Source of the DNA: JBEKZQ01 sp049509675
GTDB lineage: Bacteria; Planctomycetota; Planctomycetia; Pirellulales; Thermoguttaceae
Reading direction: 5' to 3'
Length of the DNA stretch: 22,466 nucleotides
Assembly: GCA_049509675.1 (NCBI GenBank)
Contig: JBEKZQ010000026.1
Location: 1 to 22,466, forward strand
The stretch's first letter is position 1, and every line of letters starts with the position of its first letter. The notes beneath the pieces are model-generated. The model had not been told where the DNA came from, made no database searches, and saw nothing but the letters and a program-made list of their open reading frames with translations. Positions 1 to 5,938 of this stretch are shown one piece after another. Position numbers and translations under genes: made by a program.

Positions 1-25
1 TCTCCTGTATGGGGTTGTGGACGGA

Positions 26-54
26 TTCCATCCGGCCCCGAGGCGTGCTATAAT
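26..54 (+). promoter_or_regulatory. Candidate sigma-70-type promoter for the HZS-alpha-like gene
   Basis: A perfect TATAAT lies at 49-54 and is preceded by TGC, giving an extended -10 element. A weak -35 match (TTCCAT, 26-31) sits 17 bp upstream. Transcription would start near 61, leaving a leader of about 120 nt before the ATG at 183. The match is seen directly; promoter activity is inferred. Confidence 0.5.
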
Positions 55-182
55 CATCGCGCTCACCTGATGCCTGCCGCGTTTGCGCGAGTCGCCGCCT
101 CCCGCCGTGTTTCGTGACGCCGCTGCAAACGCGCAGTTCCTTCCGTGCGACTGCTGAACCCCTGTAATCGGAGGACCAGCCC

Positions 183-2813
183 ATGTCGTTCCGCCTGAAC
201 CTCTGCGGAAGATCGCTCGCCCTGTTGGCGATTTCGCTTCTTGCTGCCTGCCAGGGAAGCAGCCTGGCAGGCGAGCCGGCCGAGCCCGGCCTGGAGCAAG
301 AGCGGCGGGCGGAGTTCGCGTCCCTCCAGAACGACCTGAACAATCGGGCCTATTTCAGCCGGGTCGCCAAGGAATCGCTTCGTTTGGATGCCACGATCCT
401 CGCCAGCGACCGCGATCCGGCCGACGTCGTGCTCCGCCGCACGGCGGCACTGCTGGCCGACCTGAAACGGACGGCGGCGGCGGGCGGCCTGGACGGCATG
501 GAGCAAGAGCTCAAAAAACTCCAGGCGGCCGCGCTCGCCACCGACGTACAGCAGGCCAAGGCCCGGGAAGCACTGTTCACCGAGGCCTGCCGCTTGCGCC
601 GCCGGATCGCAATGAGCAACCCATTGTTGAGCTTCGACCGGATCGTGTTCCTCAAGCGGCACCGGGCGCTGTACGACCACATGTGCGACCAGTTCTACGG
701 CATGGCCGCCCGGCCCGGCGGCGGTTTGTACGTCCTCTCCGACGTCTTCGGCTCCAATCCGCAAGTTCACGACGTCTTGGCCGATGTGCGGGTCGGCGGC
801 GGCCGGCTCAAGGGCCGGAAGCTCTGCGGCGGCCCAAGCGTTCCGCCGCCCTGGTCGTACGATGGCGAAGGGAATCTGTATGGGCCGGAGCACGACGGCG
901 GTTCGTTCCTTTCGCCATCGCTGTCCTACGACGGCCGGACGATCCTTTTCGCCTACGTGGAGTGCAAGGGGGACATGCGGCATCGGCATCATACCGATCC
1001 GGCCGAGGGCCATTGGTGTGCAGGCCGTTGCTTCCACATCTTCAAGGTCAACGTGGACGGCGCCGGCCTGGAGCAGCTCACCGACGGCACCTGGAACGAT
1101 TTCGATCCATGTTGGCTGCCCAACGGCCGGATTGCTTTCATCAGCGAGCGCCGCGGCGGTTACTTGCGCTGCGGACGCACTTGCCCGATCTACACGCTCT
1201 TCGACATGGCGGCCGACGGCAGCGACATCAACTGCTTGAGCTTCCACGAGACGAACGAGTGGCAGCCCAGTGTGACCCACGATGGCCGGATCCTTTACAC
1301 GCGCTGGGATTACGTCGACCGTTACGGCTGCACCGCCCATCATCCGTGGATCACGACGCTGGAGGGCGGCGACTCGCGGGCGGTGCAGGGCAATTTCGCG
1401 CCGCGGCACCTGCGGCCGGACATGGAACTCGGCCTCCGCGCGATCCCCGGCTCGCAGAAGTTCGTGGCGACGGCCGCGCCGCATCACGGCCAGGCCTATG
1501 GCTCGCTGATTGTGATCGATCCGCGCGTCACCGATGACGACGCCATGGCGCCGGTCCGCCGCATGACGCCCGACGTCGGCTTTCCCGAAAGCCAAGGCGG
1601 CGCCCAGGTATACGGCACCCCCTGGCCCCTGAGCGAGGATTATTACCTGTGCGTGTACGACTCGTCGATGCGGCCGGGCATGGGCGTTCAGGGCTCGCAC
1701 GGCGTAGCGGGGAATTATGGCATCTACCTGGTCGATAGTTTCGGCAACAAGGAACTGCTCTACCGCGACCCGGCGATTTCCTGCCTCAGCCCGATGCCGT
1801 TGCGGGCCACGCCTCAGCCGCCCGCTGCGCCCGAGGTTGCCGCGCACGGGCACCGGGCGCGCACTTCCTCCTCCAAGGGGGACAGTCCCGTTTTCGTCGA
1901 ACGAAAACTGGGACAGTCCCCGGCCGCGCGGCCCGCGGCAGCCCCCGTCGAACGAAAATCGGGACAGTCCCCAGCCGAGCAGCCGGAAGGAACCATCGCG
2001 GTAATCAACGTCTACGAGGGCTTGAAGCCCTGGCCCGCCGGCACGAGAATCCGCGAGCTGCGCCTTTTGCAGGTGTTGCCGATGAGCGTTCCTTCCGGCG
2101 CCCCGCCCCACGAGACGGCCTTGCGTACGGCAGGGGCGGGCGATTCGGTCGTTCCCGTCCGCTATGTGCTCGGCACCGCCCCGGTGGAAAGCGACGGCAG
2201 TTGCTACTTCCAGGCCCCGGCCGAGAAGGAGATGTTCTTTCAGGCCATCGACGAACAGGGCCTGGCCGTCCAGTCGATGCGTTCGGCGACGTATCTGCAC
2301 GAAGGCCAGCAACTCGTGTGTGCCGGCTGCCACGAGCCGAAACACCGCGCGCCGCGGCAAGGGGCCTCGCTGCCGCTTGCCCTGTGCCGCTCGCCGTCCC
2401 GGCTGAAGCCTGACGTGGACGGCTCCAATCCGTTCAGCTATCCGCGGCTGGTGCAGACGGTGCTCGATCGGCATTGCGTGGGCTGTCACGCCAGCCATGC
2501 CGACAAGGCGCCCAGCCTGGCGCGCGATCCGATCGCCGGCCACTGGTACGCTTCGTACAATAGCCTTGTGGCGAACTACGGCTTCCACGACTACGGCGAC
2601 GGGCTGCGCACCACGCCGGGCCGCTTTGGCGCGCGGGCCTCGAAACTCTACGGCCTGCTGGCGAAGGGGCACTACGACGTCAAGCTTTCGGCCGAAGAAA
2701 TGCATCGGCTCACACTCTGGCTCGACTGCTGCTCGCTCTTCTACGGGGTGTACGAGAAAGAGGGCGGCCAGGCTCAGCTTCGCGGCGAGATCGCCCGACC
2801 CACGCTGGAATAA
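183..2813 (+). CDS. Hydrazine synthase alpha-like di-haem lipoprotein (PD40 beta-propeller, c-type haem)
   Basis: The 876-residue protein starts at an ATG with a good ribosome site (GGAGG, 171-175). Its N-terminus is a signal peptide with a lipobox, LAAC, ending at Cys23, so it is probably a lipoprotein acting outside the cytoplasmic membrane. Residues about 160-540 read like the middle domain of hydrazine synthase alpha plus PD40/WD-like propeller blades (RPGGGLYVLSDVFG, LSPSLSYDGRTILFAYVE). Two c-type haem motifs follow, CAGCH at 713-717 and CVGCH at 765-769. In anammox bacteria the homologous subunit carries haems and works with beta/gamma subunits. No such partners occur here, so hydrazine synthesis is not implied and the substrate is unknown. 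Residues about 565-600 are encoded by a palindromic repeat inserted in frame. The stop is 2 bp from the end of convergent pdxA. Fold assignment is fairly sure, function is not. Confidence 0.85.
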   Translation: MSFRLNLCGRSLALLAISLLAACQGSSLAGEPAEPGLEQERRAEFASLQNDLNNRAYFSRVAKESLRLDATILASDRDPADVVLRRTAALLADLKRTAAAGGLDGMEQELKKLQAAALATDVQQAKAREALFTEACRLRRRIAMSNPLLSFDRIVFLKRHRALYDHMCDQFYGMAARPGGGLYVLSDVFGSNPQVHDVLADVRVGGGRLKGRKLCGGPSVPPPWSYDGEGNLYGPEHDGGSFLSPSLSYDGRTILFAYVECKGDMRHRHHTDPAEGHWCAGRCFHIFKVNVDGAGLEQLTDGTWNDFDPCWLPNGRIAFISERRGGYLRCGRTCPIYTLFDMAADGSDINCLSFHETNEWQPSVTHDGRILYTRWDYVDRYGCTAHHPWITTLEGGDSRAVQGNFAPRHLRPDMELGLRAIPGSQKFVATAAPHHGQAYGSLIVIDPRVTDDDAMAPVRRMTPDVGFPESQGGAQVYGTPWPLSEDYYLCVYDSSMRPGMGVQGSHGVAGNYGIYLVDSFGNKELLYRDPAISCLSPMPLRATPQPPAAPEVAAHGHRARTSSSKGDSPVFVERKLGQSPAARPAAAPVERKSGQSPAEQPEGTIAVINVYEGLKPWPAGTRIRELRLLQVLPMSVPSGAPPHETALRTAGAGDSVVPVRYVLGTAPVESDGSCYFQAPAEKEMFFQAIDEQGLAVQSMRSATYLHEGQQLVCAGCHEPKHRAPRQGASLPLALCRSPSRLKPDVDGSNPFSYPRLVQTVLDRHCVGCHASHADKAPSLARDPIAGHWYASYNSLVANYGFHDYGDGLRTTPGRFGARASKLYGLLAKGHYDVKLSAEEMHRLTLWLDCCSLFYGVYEKEGGQAQLRGEIARPTLE
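1877..1972. repeat. Palindromic repeat inserted in the coding sequence (one full and one partial copy)
   Basis: At 1877-1921 an imperfect palindrome runs from GGGGACAGTCCC through a CGA centre to GGGACAGTCCCC; the arms pair with one A-A mismatch and one bulged base. A partial copy (GTCGAACGAAAATCGGGAC and onward) follows at 1947-1972. Both lie in the reading frame of the HZS-alpha-like gene and encode a low-complexity stretch with VERK and GQSP motifs twice, between the propeller and haem parts. It resembles REP/MITE-type small palindromes that spread through planctomycete genomes; that origin is inferred. Confidence 0.75.
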
Positions 2814-2815
2814 CG

Positions 2816-3844
2816 TCAAGCCCGACTCGCCGCGATGCGGCTGGCCACGCGCAGGGCCTCGATCATGCTGCCGATGTCGGCCCTTCGCTGCCAGGCGATG
2901 TCCAGCGCCGTGCCGTGCGCCACGCTGGTGCGGACGATCGGCAACCCCAAGGTCACGTTGACCGCCCGGTGCATGCCCAACAGTTTCAACGCGATGTGGC
3001 CCTGGTCGTGATACATGGCCACCACGGCGTCGAACTGGCCGTCGCGGGCGCGGACCATGAGCGTGTCGGTCGGCAGCGGGCCCTCTAACTGCAAACCTTC
3101 CGCCAGCCCCCGTTGGACCGCCGGGCGAATGATCGTCTGCTCCTCGTCGCCGAACAGGCCGCCCTCGCCGCCGTGCGGATTCAGCGCGCAGACGCCGATC
3201 CGCGGACGCACCCCGTTGAGTTGCGTCATGAAGCGATCCGCCAGCCGGGCCTTCGCCAGCACGCCGCCGGCGGTCAACTCGCCGAACACGTTGCGCAGCG
3301 CCGTGTGCAACGTTACATGCACCACGGCCAGGCCCTGCGGCGAGCCCAACGTCTCGTCGGGACCCAGGTACAGCATCATGGCGAAATCGTCCACTCCGCA
3401 CAGCTCGGCCAGCAACTCGGTATGCCCGGGATACTTGTGCCCCGCCCGCTGCAACGCCTCCTTGTGCAGCGGAGCGGTGACGATGGCATCGACCTGGCGA
3501 TCCAGGGCCAGGCGGGCGGCGGCAACCACCGCCTCATAGGCGGCCTGACCGGCGCGGGCGTCCAGCGTGCCGGGCGCGACCGCCAGCACGTCGTCGCTCC
3601 CGCAACACAAGCAGGGAATCACGCCCGAGGACGGCTCGGCTTCCCGCGGCGAGTCGATCGGCGCCACCTTCAAATCCGTTTGCCACAGTTGCACTGCCCG
3701 GCGGAGGATCTCGGGATGCCCCACGACCAGCGGCCGGCACCACTCGTGGACCACCGTCTCGGCCCATGCGCCGACGATAATCTGCGGGCCCACTCCCGCC
3801 GGGTCGCCCAACGTGATCGCGATCTGCGGTTTTGCCTGTGTCAT
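2816..3844 (-). CDS. pdxA: 4-hydroxythreonine-4-phosphate dehydrogenase PdxA
   Basis: The product is 342 residues, close to the usual 330-340. PdxA oxidises 4-phosphohydroxy-L-threonine with NAD(P)+ and a divalent metal in the DXP-dependent route to pyridoxal 5'-phosphate, in the cytoplasm. Family motifs visible are GDPAGVGP near residue 13, HVTLHTAL, ALNPHGGEGG, and the metal-site segment YHDQGHIALK. The ATG at 3844 begins right before the conserved IAITLGDPAG strand, so the start is credible although no strong Shine-Dalgarno sequence is seen. The gene is complete and convergent with the upstream HZS-alpha-like gene, with only 2 bp between the stops. No other B6 gene is in the window. Confidence 0.95.
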   Translation of the reverse strand: MTQAKPQIAITLGDPAGVGPQIIVGAWAETVVHEWCRPLVVGHPEILRRAVQLWQTDLKVAPIDSPREAEPSSGVIPCLCCGSDDVLAVAPGTLDARAGQAAYEAVVAAARLALDRQVDAIVTAPLHKEALQRAGHKYPGHTELLAELCGVDDFAMMLYLGPDETLGSPQGLAVVHVTLHTALRNVFGELTAGGVLAKARLADRFMTQLNGVRPRIGVCALNPHGGEGGLFGDEEQTIIRPAVQRGLAEGLQLEGPLPTDTLMVRARDGQFDAVVAMYHDQGHIALKLLGMHRAVNVTLGLPIVRTSVAHGTALDIAWQRRADIGSMIEALRVASRIAASRA

Positions 3845-3872
3845 AGCGGTATTCTACGGCCGCGCCGAGGGT

Positions 3873-3890
3873 TGCCCAAGAGGGCTTGCA
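3873..3890 (+). repeat. 18-bp dispersed repeat, copy 1
   Basis: The sequence TGCCCAAGAGGGCTTGCA occurs here, upstream of pdxA and of the J-domain gene, and again at 5404-5421 before dtd. It holds a GCCC/GGGC mini-hairpin. Weaker similarity (GCC.AG....CCGG) continues after it in both places. Confidence 0.6.
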
Positions 3891-4055
3891 GCCAAGTTCT
3901 CCGGTAAGGTGTTTGCACGCCCGTGGACGGGCGCAAGAGCGTCTGCCAGGAAGTCTTGCCGAACGCTGGTGGGGCTTCCGTAAGACGGTTTTAGCCGGTA
4001 TCCTGAAGGCCGGAGCCCCCTGAACCGGCTCTGGCGCCTTAACGCGGGACACATT

Positions 4056-4880
4056 ATGCCAACGAAGCCGCGACTTCCAGGCCCCGGGAAAGAAGCCGGG
4101 ACTCCCGAATTTCGCTCGCCGGAGGAGGAAGAACTGGAATGCAAGCGAAAAGAACTCGAACGTCTTCGGTCCGAGCTTGCCGAATCAGAGTTGGAGTTGG
4201 CAACTCTTCGATCCGAACTCGTCGCCTTTGAGCGGCGATACATGGAGGTCGTCGGCAGCCGCTACGCTGAGCTTGACAAGTTGAAAGCCCAGATTGCGGA
4301 GGTCGCCGCGCGCCGCAATCCAACGGACCCATCCGCTCGCCAGAAAGCAGAATCGGCCCGCGCACGCGCCCAGGAATCGGCAGAAGCAATGGGCGACGTT
4401 GGCCAAGGACCTTCCGCCCCTGGCTTCGAGCCCACCGAGGAACTCAAGGCATTGTATCGCCAAGCCGCTAAGGAACTGCATCCAGACCTTACAACCGACG
4501 AGGAAGAAAGGGCGCGGCGCCAGGGAGCGATGGCCGAGCTTAACAAGGCATACGAGGAGTGCGATGAAGGGCGGATCAGACGAATCCTCGACGAGTGGCG
4601 GTCATCCCCCGAGCACGTCCACGGGGACGATACGGCGGCCCAGTTGGTGCGCGTGATTCGGGAAATCGCGCAGGCTCGCAAACGCCTTGAAGCAATCAAG
4701 GGTGAAGTCGAGGGGCTTGTGCAAAGTGAACTCTCCCGCCTGGAGAAGCAGGTGCAAGAGGCGACCGCGCGCGGACAGGACTTGCTAACCCAGATCGCCG
4801 GGCAACTCGACGCCCAAATTCAGCAAGCATGGGCGCGACTCAAACAGGCTTCCAAAGCGGGGCATGCCCATGAGCGCTGA
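4056..4880 (+). CDS. J-domain-like coiled-coil protein, function unknown
   Basis: The 274-residue protein has no signal peptide or membrane segment. Residues about 20-85 and 190-265 are charged, Glu/Lys/Arg/Leu-rich heptad sequence typical of long coiled coils. Between them, residues about 126-180 resemble a J-domain: helix LYRQAAKELHPDL with the HPD tripeptide at 142-144, followed by a helix with MAELNKAYEEC. The HPD motif is the contact that stimulates Hsp70 ATPase in DnaJ-family proteins, so this may be an Hsp70 co-chaperone or adaptor. No zinc-finger or DnaJ C-terminal domain is present. Base composition looks less GC-rich than its neighbours and the flanks are gene-poor, which suggests an accessory gene. 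The role is inferred only from the J-domain motif. Confidence 0.7.
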   Translation: MPTKPRLPGPGKEAGTPEFRSPEEEELECKRKELERLRSELAESELELATLRSELVAFERRYMEVVGSRYAELDKLKAQIAEVAARRNPTDPSARQKAESARARAQESAEAMGDVGQGPSAPGFEPTEELKALYRQAAKELHPDLTTDEEERARRQGAMAELNKAYEECDEGRIRRILDEWRSSPEHVHGDDTAAQLVRVIREIAQARKRLEAIKGEVEGLVQSELSRLEKQVQEATARGQDLLTQIAGQLDAQIQQAWARLKQASKAGHAHER

Positions 4881-5061
4881 TTCCGAGTCAACATCGCACA
4901 GCCTTTCAATCCGCCGGGGCCAGTGCGTTTCCCTTCGGCAGAACTCGCTGGTGGCGCGCGGTTTGCAAGAGATTGTCCAACTTGAACGGCCGCAGGCGAG
5001 GTTGGTGGCCGCCCGCGAGCCCGCCCCACAGATTACCACTCCCCAGGTTGGAAGGAAGTAG
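4870..5061 (+). CDS. Possible small ORF following the J-domain gene, doubtful
   Basis: An ORF of 63 codons begins at ATG 4870 (or 65 codons from ATG 4864), overlapping the end of the preceding gene by 11-17 bp. The predicted peptide is basic and contains SLSIRRGQC and NSLVARGLQEIVQL, and has no motif I recognise. Overlapping starts of this kind often mark translational coupling, but the ORF ends soon and the following DNA is non-coding. It could be a 5' fragment of a longer protein that has decayed, or chance. Confidence 0.3.
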   Translation: MSADSESTSHSLSIRRGQCVSLRQNSLVARGLQEIVQLERPQARLVAAREPAPQITTPQVGRK

Positions 5062-5120
5062 TTGAAACAGGGACGTAGGTAGTCATCCGATCCCACCCAA
5101 ATCTGTCAATGCTTGTTGCG

Positions 5121-5204
5121 TCACCCTTTCGATCGTCTGGAATTCGTCAACTTGTTCCCCAGCAGGTTGGTTACCTTCATCGTCTTGCGGACAAATTCAC
5201 CCAT
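5121..5204 (-). pseudogene. Possible remnant of a small gene (27 codons)
   Basis: On the minus strand an ATG at 5204 is preceded by an excellent Shine-Dalgarno sequence (AGGAG, about 8 nt upstream). It encodes a peptide beginning MGEFVRKTMKVTNLLGNKL and stops after 27 codons. The overlapping frame continues with VDEFQTIERVTQQALTDLGG and then stops, so a frameshift could join the two into a peptide of about 40 residues. The MGxF...V.N opening recalls the start of the retropepsin-like protein at 18695-19063, but no DTG motif is present. Call it a candidate decayed gene or a very small ORF. Confidence 0.22.
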
Positions 5205-5403
5205 CGCGGAGTCTCCTGCAACAGAAGTAAAGCAAAGGGGGGGGCATGTTCTTTCTATCCCGTTGTCTCTGCTTACGGAACGAGGGATTCTGCCCTTCAA
5301 AAAGCCTCAGCCCTTCGCGGTGCAACCCGTGCCGGCCGTCAACCTAAACGGCGCAACCCTGAGTCTGAACTGGCCGCCCGGAGAAGTCAAGCCAACGAGC
5401 GGC

Positions 5404-5421
5404 TGCCCAAGAGGGCTTGCA
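5404..5421 (+). repeat. 18-bp dispersed repeat, copy 2
   Basis: Exact second copy of the 18-mer at 3873-3890, about 30 bp before the dtd start codon, in the same orientation. Confidence 0.6.
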
Positions 5422-5451
5422 TCGTGCCGAGAATTCCGGGAAGCTAATGCC

Positions 5452-5892
5452 ATGCTTGCCTGCGTTCAACGAGTCAGCCGCGCACAAGTCTCCGTTGCCG
5501 GAGCGGTGTGCGGGCAAATCGGCCGCGGCCTGCTGGTCCTGCTGGGCGTGGCCGAGGGAGATACGCCCTCGGAGGCCCGCCAACTGGCCTTAAAGATCAG
5601 TTCCCTGCGCGTCTTTGAGGATGCGCAAGGCAAAATGAACCTGTCCTTGGGCGACGTGGGCGGCGCCATGCTCGTGGTCAGCCAGTTCACGCTGTTGGGC
5701 GATTGCAGCCACGGGCGGCGTCCCTCCTTTACAGCCGCCGCGAGAGCGGAGTTGGCCGAGCAGCTTTACCAGGTCTTCGTCCAGGTCGTGGCCGATCAGC
5801 AGATCGAAGTTGCCACCGGCCGCTTCCGCCAGCACATGGAGGTGGAGTTAGTCAACGATGGCCCGGTGACGCTGCTGGTGGAAAGCCGGTAA
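5452..5892 (+). CDS. dtd: D-aminoacyl-tRNA deacylase
   Basis: The 146-residue product matches the normal length of Dtd, which hydrolyses D-aminoacyl-tRNAs (and Gly-tRNA-Ala) and so keeps D-amino acids out of proteins; it acts as a cytoplasmic homodimer. The two signature motifs are present: SQFTLLGDCSHGRRPSFTAA at 77-96 and the Gly-cisPro motif NDGPVT at 135-140. The ATG at 5452 is chosen because MLACVQRVSRAQV is the expected N-terminus; the frame is open upstream to about 5113 but that part is unlike the family. A weak GGGAAG ribosome site lies upstream. It stands alone and converges with the methyltransferase gene 46 bp further on. Confidence 0.95.
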   Translation: MLACVQRVSRAQVSVAGAVCGQIGRGLLVLLGVAEGDTPSEARQLALKISSLRVFEDAQGKMNLSLGDVGGAMLVVSQFTLLGDCSHGRRPSFTAAARAELAEQLYQVFVQVVADQQIEVATGRFRQHMEVELVNDGPVTLLVESR

Positions 5893-5901
5893 CCAACAAC
5901 G

Positions 5902-5935
5902 GGGCAGGGCAGGGGAGGGCAGGGCAGGGGGGCGC
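5902..5935. repeat. GGGCAGG-rich low-complexity repeat
   Basis: A pure G/C/A run built of GGGCA/GGGGA units fills the space between dtd and the methyltransferase stop. Its reverse complement contains CCCCCCTGCCCTGCCC, also found inside truA (13065-13082) and upstream of rodA (16179-16196). Confidence 0.7.
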
Positions 5936-5938
5936 GGA

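Larger units (their letters stand above)
4881..5451. other. Gene-poor interval before dtd
   Basis: About 570 bp hold no confidently called gene. They contain most of the doubtful ORF at 4870-5061, a 27-codon minus-strand ORF with a good ribosome site (5121-5204), a G8 run near 5238-5245, and a copy of an 18-bp dispersed repeat (5404-5421). Plus-strand frames stay open from about 5113 into dtd, but that extension has no resemblance to a Dtd N-terminus. Confidence 0.6.

Noticed and set aside
63..3401. Open minus-strand frame of 1112 codons
   Set aside because: It runs antisense to the HZS-alpha-like gene and into pdxA. The translation is Arg/Ala/Gly-rich with no domain; such frames are expected opposite GC-rich genes.
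5113..5451. N-terminal extension of Dtd by about 113 residues
   Set aside because: Known Dtd proteins start at the MLACVQRVSR-like sequence; the extension has no similarity to the family and no ribosome site.
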